NCBI GenBank assembly: GCA_947493575.1
Contig: CANLRQ010000005.1
Span: forward strand, 104,605 to 168,604
Direction: 5' to 3'
Source: an uncultured Marinomonas sp.
Lineage (GTDB): Bacteria; Pseudomonadota; Gammaproteobacteria; Pseudomonadales; Marinomonadaceae
DNA: 64,000 nucleotides
Part shown: positions 55,492 to 64,000 of the stretch, piece after piece
How the letters are laid out: each line of letters starts with the position of its first letter
Position numbering within the stretch: the first letter of the stretch is position 1
Program-made: the position numbers and the translations under genes
Notes under the pieces: model-generated
The model's input: only the letters and a program-made list of their open reading frames with translations
The model's database searches: none
What the model was told of the DNA's origin: nothing

Positions 55492-55598
55492 CTAGGGAAG
55501 GTGCGAATAAGCCCTCTTGCCTCAGCATGTGGATAAAAGCCTGCTATTCGAGGCGAGTATCGAATGAGGCTTATTAGACTTGTTCACACCTTCCCTAG
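55492..55598. repeat. family A repeat, short complete copy (MITE-like)
   Basis: A 107-base unit with 20-base ends CTAGGGAAGGTGCGAATAAG and CTTGTTCACACCTTCCCTAG, complementary except at two positions. The interior AAAAGCCTGCTATTCGAGGC and GAGTATCGAATGAGGC matches the long copy at 631-892. It lies between two DUF1566 genes. Confidence 0.78.
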
Positions 55599-55646
55599 AT
55601 GAGCATAAAAAGAGTTTGAACAACCTTACACTATTAATAAACTCCT

Positions 55647-56870
55647 TTACTTTCCATCACGCACTAAACGAGCCCAAACGGTAGCAGTAAAAGGAGGTTT
55701 ACCTATAAGAGTGCTATTACCATCATAAAAATCAACAGCCCAAACACTAAAGTCTTTTCGAGAACTAGGATTCGCAGAAAAATAAGATCCAGCTTGAGTA
55801 TTTGGAAAATAATCGATATCGATACTTGGCTGACTACGTCCAAAGTCAACGATATCAACTAACTCATCTCTGCTAGGCATACGCCAATCACTATAACCAC
55901 ATAAAGTCGCTGCGTTAACTAATTGGACAAACTTGCTGGTATTGCAGTCAAGAGTTCCGTCTGCGTTATCAAATGCGTAGCACCAATCGAGATTAGAGTA
56001 GTTATCAACAGAGCCAAGGTATCCTCCATTCGTCATGGGGTCACTATTAGTCCACTGATAACGATCATCCTTATCATGCAAACCAGAGTCGTCCGTTTTA
56101 ACCTCCCAAATCAAACCAGTAAGATTATCTTGTACACACCCCCATGGCTCAATTAAATAGTCACCACTACCTGAGTATTCAGATCCATCATAATTGATTC
56201 GAGTAAAGTCAAAACCAGCACGCCCTCCACCAACTTTATCCGCTTGCTGAACTAAAACATCACGCCCTAAATCACAATCTTGCAACGCACTTATGTCACT
56301 CGTGCAATCACTACTGTTACCGCTGTATGATGACCCACTAAAAGTGATACCAGTGTCGTTTAAAGGTTGAGTTCCTTTCAACAGCTTGACGACATTTGGC
56401 GTAGCAGAAACTTCATCACTAGGAAGGCTCTCGCCCCCCTCTTGAATGGCAGTTAAGACAAAATAATAAGCACTACTATTCGCCAAACCCGTTACATCAT
56501 AATAAGTATCCGTTAGACCAGATAACAAAGTGCCGCCTGTGAGAGAGGCATAATTCTCCACATTACTTAATCCAGAGAAGCTCTCATTGGCATAGTATAA
56601 ATTGTAACTGTTTGCCCCTACGGAGGCAGGCCAACTAATACGAACTTCGCTATCACCAACAGCTGCTATGCTCATATTTGGCATGGTAAATGACGTGTTT
56701 TCATTATCAGAAGTACTTGAGTCAGAAACACTATCATCAGAAACATTTGCAGCACTATCAGCATTATTGGAATCACCACAGCCAGAGATCAAAGCCAGGC
56801 AAAATAATAACAAACCAAATTGAAAAAATTTACGAGGAAAACTCTCAAGAGAACACTTAGATTTAACCAT
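55647..56870 (-). CDS. DUF1566 lipoprotein with fibronectin type III domain
   Basis: About 407 residues. ATG 56870 or the adjacent 56873 follows AAGGAG; the frame runs open to 56921. A lipobox (LALISGCG) marks a lipoprotein. A Ser/Asp-rich linker is followed by an FN3 domain (about 60-155: VRISWPASVGANSYNLYYAN, SAYYFVLTAIQEGG) and a C-terminal DUF1566 domain (NLTGLIWEVKTDDSG, YSDWRMPSRDELVDIVDFGR, ARLVRDGK). Probably displayed at the cell surface or facing the periplasm; function unknown. Confidence 0.87.
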   Translation of the reverse strand: MVKSKCSLESFPRKFFQFGLLLFCLALISGCGDSNNADSAANVSDDSVSDSSTSDNENTSFTMPNMSIAAVGDSEVRISWPASVGANSYNLYYANESFSGLSNVENYASLTGGTLLSGLTDTYYDVTGLANSSAYYFVLTAIQEGGESLPSDEVSATPNVVKLLKGTQPLNDTGITFSGSSYSGNSSDCTSDISALQDCDLGRDVLVQQADKVGGGRAGFDFTRINYDGSEYSGSGDYLIEPWGCVQDNLTGLIWEVKTDDSGLHDKDDRYQWTNSDPMTNGGYLGSVDNYSNLDWCYAFDNADGTLDCNTSKFVQLVNAATLCGYSDWRMPSRDELVDIVDFGRSQPSIDIDYFPNTQAGSYFSANPSSRKDFSVWAVDFYDGNSTLIGKPPFTATVWARLVRDGK

Positions 56871-57061
56871 CATTAACTCCTTGTTTGATTGATAAGAGTA
56901 CCAATCTTTATTATCAATCATTCCTTAAAATCAAATAAGCATCACTATCATCTGCCATATCATTGACTAACATATACCTAAAACGTCAATTCATAAACCA
57001 TTTTAATAATTTATTTGATCAATACAGCACTCCCCACTAATTTGCTATTTAACTTTCACAG

Positions 57062-57092
57062 AAAAGCCGGCATCAAAAAGACACCGACTTTC
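57062..57092 (-). terminator. hairpin after pyrC
   Basis: On the minus strand AAAGTCGGTGTC pairs with GATGCCGGCTTT, using G-U wobbles, and TTCTGT follows. It lies about 35 bases after the pyrC stop codon. Confidence 0.65.
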
Positions 57093-57124
57093 TTTACATC
57101 ATTTGTTCAATTAGCACTTATCAC

Positions 57125-58159
57125 TCAGGCTTTTAATTTCCAGTGAACTTCTTTCCCTGCAAAAAATGGTACGATTAACTCACCATCTGGCAGTTTAATA
57201 CTTTCTGGCACAGTCCAAGTTTCTTTTACTAAAGTAACGGTATCTGTATTACGAGATAAACCATAAAAATCTGGCCCGTGTGTGCTGGCAAAACCTTCTA
57301 GCTTGTCCAGTGCCCCCAACTCTTCAAACACTTGTGTATATAACTCTAATGCAGACCAAGCACTGTAACACCCAGCACAACCACAACCAGATTCTTTTTT
57401 ATCTTTAGAGTGAGGCGCAGAATCCGTCCCTAAGAAAAACCGATTAGAACCGGATGCAACTGTCGCTCGAAGTACTTCTTGATGAGATTGACGCTTAAGA
57501 ATCGGCAAGCAGTAATTATGAGGGCGAATGCCACCATCCAACACATCATTACGATTAAGCAGCAAATGCTGAGGCGTAATCGTTGCTGCCACACCCTCAC
57601 GTGCAGACAATACAAATTCCGCAGCATCAGAAGTAGTAATATGCTCAAAAACCACTTTCAAATGAGGCACCCTCTCAACGATTTTAACCATGTGCTGATC
57701 AATAAACTCTTTTTCTCGATCAAAAATATCAATGTGTTTTTGCGTCACCTCACCATGTATCAAAAGCAGCATATTCTCTTCTGCTAATGCCTCAAATACA
57801 GGATAGAGTGACTCTAATGAATTCACTCCTGAATCCGAATTCGTTGTAGCACCAGCAGGATACATTTTTGCTGCAACCGCACCTGCAGCTTTCGCAGCCT
57901 TAATATCTTCCACTGACGTTTTATCAGTAAGATAAATCGTCATCAAAGGTAAAAAGCTAGAACCATCTGGACGAGCAGACAAAATTCTCTGACGATACTC
58001 CGCCACTAATTTACCTGTTGTTACAGGGGGAACCAAGTTTGGCATAACTATAGCCCTGGCAAAACAACGAGCAGTGGCCGGTACTGTCTCCAGCAACATG
58101 TCGCCATCTCTAAAATGTAAATGCCAGTCATCTGGTTTAACTATTGTTATTTCGTTCAT
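57125..58159 (-). CDS. pyrC: dihydroorotase (class II, dimeric)
   Basis: A 344-residue enzyme of pyrimidine synthesis that cyclises carbamoyl aspartate to dihydroorotate. Zinc ligands His13 and His15 lie in WHLHFRDGD, the carboxylated Lys98 in AAKMYPAGATTNSDSG, further ligands in LIHGEVT and FEHITT, and the catalytic Asp in LGTDSAPH. Length matches E. coli PyrC. It begins seven bases after the LtaS-like gene and is probably cotranscribed with it. Confidence 0.97.
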   Translation of the reverse strand: MNEITIVKPDDWHLHFRDGDMLLETVPATARCFARAIVMPNLVPPVTTGKLVAEYRQRILSARPDGSSFLPLMTIYLTDKTSVEDIKAAKAAGAVAAKMYPAGATTNSDSGVNSLESLYPVFEALAEENMLLLIHGEVTQKHIDIFDREKEFIDQHMVKIVERVPHLKVVFEHITTSDAAEFVLSAREGVAATITPQHLLLNRNDVLDGGIRPHNYCLPILKRQSHQEVLRATVASGSNRFFLGTDSAPHSKDKKESGCGCAGCYSAWSALELYTQVFEELGALDKLEGFASTHGPDFYGLSRNTDTVTLVKETWTVPESIKLPDGELIVPFFAGKEVHWKLKA

Positions 58160-58166
58160 ACTCTGC

Positions 58167-60116
58167 CTATTGAGTTGTTTTCATTAAATTCGGGTAATGG
58201 TTATTATCGATCAAGCCATTAATGTAAAGCTGTGTATATGAGTTGATACGCTCCCTTAGAATTTTTTTGTTGGACTGGCTATTTTCTTTTTTCAAACCAT
58301 CACTTTCCAACAAGCCAAAACTTGGAGGCAATATCCCCATATCATAAACAGGTAAGCCATCAAATGTTAACTTCACATACTGATTGTGCAGTAACAACCA
58401 ATATGCACCTTCTTCCTTTATTATCGCTTCATCGTATTCGGTCGGTTGCAACAAAGAGCGACCAAATGGCATCAGTCTATCGCCTTCGGGAAGATTAAGA
58501 TAATCAATTACAGTAGCAGGTATATCAACTTGCTGAGCAATTTCATGCACCACTTCTGGCTTCACCCCCCCATTAGGATGATACAAAATGATGGGGATTT
58601 GATGCCTACCTAATGGCGTTGCAAAGCGTTTATCATAATTATCTGATGTGTGATCCGCAGTAATTACAAACAACGTGTCCTTAAACCACTCTTTATTCGC
58701 TGCGACTTCAAAGAATTTCTTCAACGCCATATCAGAATATTGCACAACCCTATGCATAGGAATATCCCCCTCGGGGATGACATCTTGATATTTTTCAGGC
58801 AGCGAATAGGGCGGATGGGAGCTAATGGTAAACACCCCTGCTAAAAATGGTGGCTGAAGTGCATCCAACGTTTGAGCGGTAAACTGCAAAAATGGCTCAT
58901 CAAAAATACCCCATTGGCCATCAAAATCATCTGAATTTGGGTGCTCATTTTCACCATAGTACTCATCAAAACCCAAACGATACGTTGTGTCATCAAAATA
59001 CATACTGCCGTTTTTAGCACCATGAAAAAACGCCGTCTGATATCCATGGCGCTTTACTAACTCCCCCAAACCATACACTTTATTTGATTGATAAGAAGAT
59101 CTCATAAAGGCTTCAGGCAAGAGTGAAGGAATACCTGAAAAAATGGAAGGGATCGCCTCAATGGAGCGACGTCCATTAGCAATACCAAATGGGAAAAAGC
59201 GCCCCTTTTGAGACAAAGAAGTTAAAAATGGTGTGTAGTTTTTCTGTCCGTAAGGTGGGCCAAAATACTCCAACCCAAAACTTTCTAAAATAATCACCAC
59301 TACATTTTGTGACTTTTCTGATACGTTAGACGTAATTTTTATAGGTGATTTTTCCAATAAATCGTACGCTACTTTTTCGCTATCGTAGAAGTCCAACCGT
59401 TTTATATCGCTGGCTTTTTCACGCATAAAAGTAAAAGATGTATTCAAAACCAACGAACCTAGATCAGAATTTGGCCAACTGTATGCCGTCAAACTTCGAA
59501 TGGGTTTTGCCTGCAACCCACCTCTCGCCAAAAATACCAGACTGACTGTTGCAATAACAACGATTAAAACGTAACCACCAATACTGACCTCTACTTTAGG
59601 CAGCCTTTTTTTCATTAATAGAACAGCAACAACCAAAAGACATAAGACACTACAGGTAATCAAGGCCAGCACCCAATACCCAGCAATCAACTGAGGCATT
59701 TGCATCGACACATCTCTCATCATCGATAAACTTTCTAACCCACTGCGCTTTCCGGTATAAGGGAAATACGCAGAATCGATCAAATTTAAAGTCAACGAGC
59801 CACCGTTAACCAAAAGAAAGTAACCCACTGAAGCACTCAGAACGAAGCGACTCCAAGACTTAAACCAAGCGAGCACAAATAAGCTCAACATTAGAGGAGA
59901 GTTAAGCAAGGCAATAGACGCCGCATCAAAGCGCACTCCGTGCAAGAATGCATACACAATAGACACGTTACTCTGAGCAGAAAAATACTCTAGATTCAAA
60001 AGGTAAAAAACGCACCTAGTCACAAAATAAAATGCAAAAAGCAACAACCCGCTTTTTAATACAAAAAGAAAAGGCGTAACATTTATCTTATTTTTAGTAG
60101 CCCCAGACTCTGACAT
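58167..60116 (-). CDS. LtaS-like membrane sulfatase/phosphoglycerol transferase
   Basis: A 649-residue protein with about five N-terminal membrane segments (to about residue 200) and a periplasmic sulfatase/alkaline-phosphatase-like domain. NVVVIILESFGLEYFG supplies the metal-binding Glu278, NGRRSIEAIPSIFSGIPSL the likely nucleophile Ser318 (usually Thr in LtaS), and FVITADHTSDNYD further metal ligands. Family members transfer phosphoglycerol or phosphoethanolamine to envelope glycans; the acceptor here is unknown. Confidence 0.88.
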   Translation of the reverse strand: MSESGATKNKINVTPFLFVLKSGLLLFAFYFVTRCVFYLLNLEYFSAQSNVSIVYAFLHGVRFDAASIALLNSPLMLSLFVLAWFKSWSRFVLSASVGYFLLVNGGSLTLNLIDSAYFPYTGKRSGLESLSMMRDVSMQMPQLIAGYWVLALITCSVLCLLVVAVLLMKKRLPKVEVSIGGYVLIVVIATVSLVFLARGGLQAKPIRSLTAYSWPNSDLGSLVLNTSFTFMREKASDIKRLDFYDSEKVAYDLLEKSPIKITSNVSEKSQNVVVIILESFGLEYFGPPYGQKNYTPFLTSLSQKGRFFPFGIANGRRSIEAIPSIFSGIPSLLPEAFMRSSYQSNKVYGLGELVKRHGYQTAFFHGAKNGSMYFDDTTYRLGFDEYYGENEHPNSDDFDGQWGIFDEPFLQFTAQTLDALQPPFLAGVFTISSHPPYSLPEKYQDVIPEGDIPMHRVVQYSDMALKKFFEVAANKEWFKDTLFVITADHTSDNYDKRFATPLGRHQIPIILYHPNGGVKPEVVHEIAQQVDIPATVIDYLNLPEGDRLMPFGRSLLQPTEYDEAIIKEEGAYWLLLHNQYVKLTFDGLPVYDMGILPPSFGLLESDGLKKENSQSNKKILRERINSYTQLYINGLIDNNHYPNLMKTTQ

Positions 60117-60192
60117 ACAACGGTAATTTCCCTAAAGTAATTTTGTGCCTCATTTTCCCATAGCTAGAAAAGATTCAAAAGTTATAGGCAAA

Positions 60193-60218
60193 AAAAAGAC
60201 TGCAAATGCAGTCTTTTT
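60193..60218 (-). terminator. rho-independent terminator of deaD
   Basis: AAAAAGACTGCA and TGCAGTCTTTTT form a 12-base stem with a two-base centre; a further run of T follows on the minus strand. It lies 15 bases after the deaD stop codon. Confidence 0.88.
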
Positions 60219-60231
60219 ATATTTAGAACAA

Positions 60232-62112
60232 TTAGCTATCGCGACGTGGAGGACGCGGGCGTCTTTCACCGCCACCCTCTGAGTTTCCGCGACGACCACG
60301 GCCACCATCACGACGACCGCCATCACGACGACCTCCATCTCTGCGACCACCGTCACGGCGACCAGCGCCTTCACGTGGGCCACGAGGGGCAGAAGCAGCA
60401 CGGCTATTTAAAGCATCTACATCATTTAACACTGCAATATCTGTTTTTTGACCACAGATACGAGTCGCAGACAGTTTAGACATAGACGTTTTTGCCAAAT
60501 CAGTCGGTAGATCTACCGTTGCAAAATCTTCATAGATTTCGATATGGCCAATATAACGGCTTTCGATATCTGCTTCATTTGCAATAGCACCCACTATGTT
60601 ACCTGGCTTAACACCATCACGATAACCCACTTGAACAACATAACGAGTCATGTCGATATTTGGATCGTCTTTTAATGGCATTGGGTCTTTAGTAACTGGA
60701 TTTTGCTTACGAGGACGTTCTGAACGTTCTGAACGCTCATTTCTGTCAGTACGCTCACGTCGCTCACGTCTTTCTTGACGAACTTCCATTTCGTTCAATA
60801 GGATCGGAGTTTTTACTTGAGCTAAATAAGCTAAAGCCGCAGCAGTTTTAATTGGATCTTGATCGTTTTCTTTTTGATAGCCCTGTACAAGCTCCAAAAA
60901 GAAATCCAAATTCACATTATCAATCGTATCAGTAATGCTTTGCTTAAAGCGTTCAATACGTTGTTGATTAATGTCAGAAGCCGTTGGCAATTGCATTTTC
61001 TCAATTGGCTGGCGAGTCGCACGCTCAATTGCTTGCAACATACGACGCTCACGAGGCGCAACAAATAATATTGCAGTACCAGTACGTCCAGCACGACCTG
61101 TACGACCAATACGGTGAACATAAGACTCTGTATCGTAAGGAATGTCGTAGTTTACTACATGACTTACACGTTCAACGTCCAAACCACGAGCAACCACATC
61201 CGTTGCAACCAGAATATCAATTTGACCTTTTTTGATACGATCAACGGTACGTTCACGTAAATTTTGACTGATGTCACCATTCAACGCTTCACATGCGTGA
61301 CCACGAGCAGTTAATTTTTCTGCCAGCTCAACCGTCGCTGCTTTTGTACGAACAAAAATGATCATTCCATCATGTTCACTCATTTCAAGAATACGAGTTA
61401 AAGCGTCTAACTTATGTAGACCGCTTACTTGCCAATATTTTTGAGCGATCGTCATCGCTGTCGATGTTTTTGTGACAATTTTGACTTCTTTCGGGTTATT
61501 CAAATGACGGTTAGCCACTTGACGAATAACATTTGGCATTGTCGCAGAGAATAAAGCGATTTGGCGTTGAGAAGGAATTTGTTCCAAAATCCACTCAACA
61601 TCGTCGATAAAGCCCATGCGTAGCATTTCATCGGCTTCATCTAAAACCAAAGATTTAATACCATCAAGCTTTAGTGTTTTACGACGGATATGGTCCATCA
61701 CGCGACCAGGAGTACCAACAACAACTTGAACACCACGACGTAATTGACGTAGTTGAGTGTCGTAGGACATGCCGCCATAAATTGGCAACACATGAAAATC
61801 AGGTAAGTGACGAGCATAACTTTGAAATGCTTCAGAAACCTGAATGGCCAGTTCACGAGTTGGTGCAAGCACCAACAATTGAGTTGTTTTATCTGCAACG
61901 TCTATGCGCGATAACAGCGGTAGCGCAAACGCCGCTGTCTTACCAGTACCCGTCTGCGCTTGACCTAATAGATCATGACCTTCTAATAAGAATGGAATAC
62001 TTTGCGCTTGGATAGCCGATGGCTGCTCGTAACCGAGATCAGAAACCGCTTTAAGAATAGGGGCAGCAAGGCCCAACGAAACAAATGTAGGCTGATTATC
62101 AGCGTCAGACAT
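60232..62112 (-). CDS. deaD: DEAD-box RNA helicase DeaD/CsdA
   Basis: A 626-residue helicase. The motifs are all present: AQTGTGKTAAFALPLL, PTRELA, GTPGR, VLDEADEML, SAT and HRIGRTGRAGRTG. The DbpA/CsdA-type RNA-binding domain near 480-560 (RYVVQVGYRDGVKPGNIVGA) and a basic tail with repeated RRDGG follow. DeaD unwinds mRNA and rRNA and helps ribosome assembly in the cold. A long leader upstream is expected for cold-shock control; the 358 bases before the gene could hold it. Confidence 0.96.
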   Translation of the reverse strand: MSDADNQPTFVSLGLAAPILKAVSDLGYEQPSAIQAQSIPFLLEGHDLLGQAQTGTGKTAAFALPLLSRIDVADKTTQLLVLAPTRELAIQVSEAFQSYARHLPDFHVLPIYGGMSYDTQLRQLRRGVQVVVGTPGRVMDHIRRKTLKLDGIKSLVLDEADEMLRMGFIDDVEWILEQIPSQRQIALFSATMPNVIRQVANRHLNNPKEVKIVTKTSTAMTIAQKYWQVSGLHKLDALTRILEMSEHDGMIIFVRTKAATVELAEKLTARGHACEALNGDISQNLRERTVDRIKKGQIDILVATDVVARGLDVERVSHVVNYDIPYDTESYVHRIGRTGRAGRTGTAILFVAPRERRMLQAIERATRQPIEKMQLPTASDINQQRIERFKQSITDTIDNVNLDFFLELVQGYQKENDQDPIKTAAALAYLAQVKTPILLNEMEVRQERRERRERTDRNERSERSERPRKQNPVTKDPMPLKDDPNIDMTRYVVQVGYRDGVKPGNIVGAIANEADIESRYIGHIEIYEDFATVDLPTDLAKTSMSKLSATRICGQKTDIAVLNDVDALNSRAASAPRGPREGAGRRDGGRRDGGRRDGGRRDGGRGRRGNSEGGGERRPRPPRRDS

Positions 62113-62470
62113 GTAAATGAATACCTTTTAATTGGTGGGGCAAGGCCCATTCACTTTTAGAATAGCCTTACAAATACTCGAGGAAAAACTCGGTGCCGAA
62201 TACTACAACATACTGAAAAAATACGCCACTCGTATTTTTGCTAATATGCGACTAATTAAAGTCGAGATGCGCCAGTTGTCAAGAAAATCGTCTCAAAAAA
62301 ACACCTATATCTTCGAAAAGCTAAGCAGTCTTGGTTTTTTTATCACAATATTTACTTTATTTTAAAATCCTTTAAACCTACTGACACTATGCTGTCAGTA
62401 GGTTCAATTTATACTTTTCCTCGTTCCAGAAACACTCATCCGAATATTTTTACTTTCAAAGGAAAAGCAA
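62113..62470. other. intergenic region between deaD and the ABM-like gene
   Basis: The left part is the probable long leader of deaD on the minus strand. A 77-codon plus frame here lacks a ribosome site and a recognisable product, so it is not called. The right part holds a perfect 12-base inverted repeat at 62375-62404. Confidence 0.45.
62375..62404. promoter_or_regulatory. perfect inverted repeat upstream of the ABM-like gene
   Basis: AACCTACTGACA-CTATGC-TGTCAGTAGGTT, 67 bases before the start of the gene at 62471. It could be an operator for the WYL regulator encoded downstream or a transcript hairpin; no long T run follows on either strand. Confidence 0.4.
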
Positions 62471-62788
62471 ATGACTCACATAATTGAACAAGTACAGTAT
62501 AAATTAAAGCAAGATGCGTCTGAAAACGATCTAATTGATTCAAGCAACAGGTTAAATCTTTGGGTTAAAGCACAGGCTGGATTTTTATATCGCAGTCTAG
62601 CCAAGTCCTCTGAAGGGGTATGGACTGACATTGTGTATTGGAAAGACATGGAATCGGCATTAAATGCCAGTAAAGCATTTGGCAGCACACCTGAAGGCCA
62701 AGCCATGATGGAATTTATTGACGGTTCAACTGTGATCATGCAGCATTTAGAAGTAATGACGCAAGCTGCTAATGACAATATGCAGTAA
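62471..62788 (+). CDS. small ABM-like (dimeric ferredoxin-like) protein
   Basis: A 105-residue protein after AAAGGAAAAGC. The pattern of strand, helix and strand (MTHIIEQVQYKLKQDASEN, SSEGVWTDIVYWKDMESALN, GSTVIMQHLEVM) resembles antibiotic biosynthesis monooxygenase-like and stress-responsive dimeric alpha/beta barrels. No catalytic residue can be named. It precedes the WYL regulator by 110 bases on the same strand and is likely its target or operon partner. Confidence 0.75.
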   Translation: MTHIIEQVQYKLKQDASENDLIDSSNRLNLWVKAQAGFLYRSLAKSSEGVWTDIVYWKDMESALNASKAFGSTPEGQAMMEFIDGSTVIMQHLEVMTQAANDNMQ

Positions 62789-62897
62789 ACAGGGCTTAAA
62801 AACATGACGTTTGGCTTTTCCCTTTAAGTCACTCATCGCCGACACCCCACTCTTATTTTTAGATTAAGTAAGGGTGGGACTCAAAAAAGAGAGAATA

Positions 62898-63587
62898 ATG
62901 CGTAAAGCTGAACGACTATTTCAAATTCTCACCTTGATGCGTGGGCGCAGAACCGCCATAACAGGTCAGCAACTTAGTGAGGCACTTGAGGTATCAACCA
63001 GAACCATTTACAGAGATATCAATGCATTAATGTGTTCAGGTGTCCCCATAGAAGGAGAAGCAGGTGTCGGTTACTTTTTACAAGCAGGTTACCACTTACC
63101 TCCTTTAATGTTCAGTGCTGAAGAAAGCTTAGCCCTGTTACTCGGAAGCAAAATGGTACAAGCATGGACAGACCCTGAACTAGCAAAAGCCGCTGACAGC
63201 GCATCAACTAAAATCCTCAGTGTATTACCTGAGAGTTTATTAACTCAAGTAAGCAACCTGCCTTACGAAGTCCCTTCATTTGATGGCACTTTGGATAACC
63301 GAGTCACACATGGAGTCTTACGCAATGCCTGTGAGTCACATTATAAAATAATCATTCATTATAGTGACAAAGAAGGCCAGTTAACCCGTCGGTGTTTGTG
63401 GCCACTAGGGTTAGTTTTTTGGGGAGAACGATGGACGTTAACGGCTTGGTGCGAGTCACGTGATGATTATCGCCACTTTCGTTTAGATAGAATCAAAAAC
63501 ATTCAGACACTCGACACCCATTACCCTTTCCATGCTGAACGTAACTTAAAACACGTAATGAAACTGATTCAACAGAAACACGGTTAA
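62898..63587 (+). CDS. YafY-type HTH and WYL domain regulator
   Basis: About 229 residues. ATG 62898 (MRKAERLFQILTLMRGRR) follows AGAGAG; the upstream GTG at 62874 is less likely. The N-terminal DeoR-like helix-turn-helix reads ALEVSTRTIYRDINALMCSG. The WYL domain (about 130-229) contains CLWPLGLVFWGERWTLTAWC and DYRHFRLDRIKNI. WYL domains sense small ligands or nucleic acid. It probably regulates the small gene upstream. Confidence 0.93.
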   Translation: MRKAERLFQILTLMRGRRTAITGQQLSEALEVSTRTIYRDINALMCSGVPIEGEAGVGYFLQAGYHLPPLMFSAEESLALLLGSKMVQAWTDPELAKAADSASTKILSVLPESLLTQVSNLPYEVPSFDGTLDNRVTHGVLRNACESHYKIIIHYSDKEGQLTRRCLWPLGLVFWGERWTLTAWCESRDDYRHFRLDRIKNIQTLDTHYPFHAERNLKHVMKLIQQKHG

Positions 63588-63691
63588 GACTGATACCTAG
63601 TCCCTATAGTAGTCCCTATGGCCACCCAAAAGCACGGCTACCCAGCACGTTTTTGAGCTCGCCTCCATTACGACCCTCACAATGATTGTCA

Positions 63692-63844
63692 AGCAATCAC
63701 AGCAATAAACAGCAATCAAAAAAAAACAGCAATCAATAACAGCAATCAAAGACACCCAACTAAAAATAACTTTCGATAGAACACTAAAAGCAAAGCAATC
63801 AAAGACACCCAACTAAAAATAACTTTCGATAGAACACTAAAAGC
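63692..63844. repeat. CAGCAATCA microrepeats and a 53-base tandem duplication
   Basis: ACAGCAATCAA-type words recur from 63692. Then a unit of about 50 bases beginning GCAATCAAAGACACCCAACT occurs at 63742 and again at 63795, almost identical. A 71-codon minus frame across it is a by-product of the repeat. Confidence 0.85.
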
Positions 63845-63915
63845 ATATCTAAACTAGAATACAAATAATTAAATAGGATTCAGTGTGGTTTTTGCCATTT
63901 AAAACAGCGATAAAC

Positions 63916-64000
63916 CAGTAATTCAGTAATTCAGTAATTCAGTAATTCAGTAATTCAGTAATTCAGTAATTCAGTAATTCAGTAATTCAGTAATTCAGTA
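63916..64000. repeat. octanucleotide tandem repeat (CAGTAATT)n, open-ended
   Basis: At least ten perfect copies of CAGTAATT run from 63916 to the last base of the window, so the true copy number is unknown. Such arrays change length by slippage and can act as phase-variation switches if they lie in a promoter or reading frame beyond the window. Confidence 0.95.

Noticed and set aside
62132..62365. 77-codon plus-strand frame opposite the deaD leader
   Set aside because: No ribosome site, no recognisable domain, and it lies in the likely deaD 5' leader.
63597..63812. 71-codon minus-strand frame
   Set aside because: It is produced by the CAGCAATCA microrepeats and the 53-base duplication.

Overview
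The window looks like a chromosomal segment of a marine gammaproteobacterium, most likely an Oceanospirillales member close to Marinomonas. This is inferred from gene content (minC, htpG, pyrC, deaD, pqiABC, a CrbS-type kinase beside an acetate-type symporter, an acrylate/3-hydroxypropionate-type cluster) and the AT-rich base composition; no 16S rRNA gene is present to confirm it.

Layout. 1-575: start of minC on the minus strand, cut by the window edge. 1255-6002: a locus of two small secreted proteins sharing a QWGEW motif, an RstB-like kinase, a TPR plus beta-barrel outer-membrane protein resembling Slam/type 11 secretion proteins, and an RstA-like regulator. 6076-8604: EamA exporter divergent from a MocR regulator. 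9056-13036: a second RstAB-like system in an operon with MipA/OmpV and DUF3019 proteins. 13171-24047: PEBP protein, AraC and LysR regulators, chemoreceptor, a GGDEF fragment, a TPR-LicD-cytidylyltransferase fusion, VOC protein, GhrA, a COG2509 dehydrogenase and a CHMI-type isomerase. 24314-27225: a bicovalent-FAD oxidase and a DUF1460 amidase-like protein, with dispersed repeats between genes. 27400-30940: pqiABC. 31158-32435: TraF_2-family barrel protein.

33075-39772: DUF4212 small subunit, sodium/solute symporter, a small membrane-anchored protein, a CrbS-like hybrid kinase and a convergent CrbR-like regulator, probably one acetate sensing and uptake unit. 40180-40480: decayed IS1380-like transposase. 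40608-45682: CoA-transferase, enoyl-CoA hydratase, iron alcohol dehydrogenase and methylmalonate-semialdehyde dehydrogenase, a set that could take acrylate to acetyl-CoA through 3-hydroxypropionate. 46163-50865: diguanylate cyclase, HxlR regulator, unknown protein, cupin and GNAT acetyltransferase in a repeat-rich stretch. 50998-63587: mostly housekeeping genes (htpG, O-methyltransferase, DUF599, tRNA-Leu, two DUF1566 proteins, pyrC with an LtaS-like enzyme, deaD), ending with a small ABM-like protein and a WYL regulator. 63588-64000: tandem repeats running off the edge.

At least four dispersed repeat families are threaded between genes. Family A has ends like GGGAAGGTGCGAATAAG, family B has GAGACCTTTGCACG, family C has GAGACCTCAGCATAA, and family D is a two-hairpin REP-like unit. 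A and B have terminal inverted repeats and look like MITEs. The least familiar systems are the QWGEW/Slam-like/RstAB locus and the TPR-LicD-cytidylyltransferase fusion.
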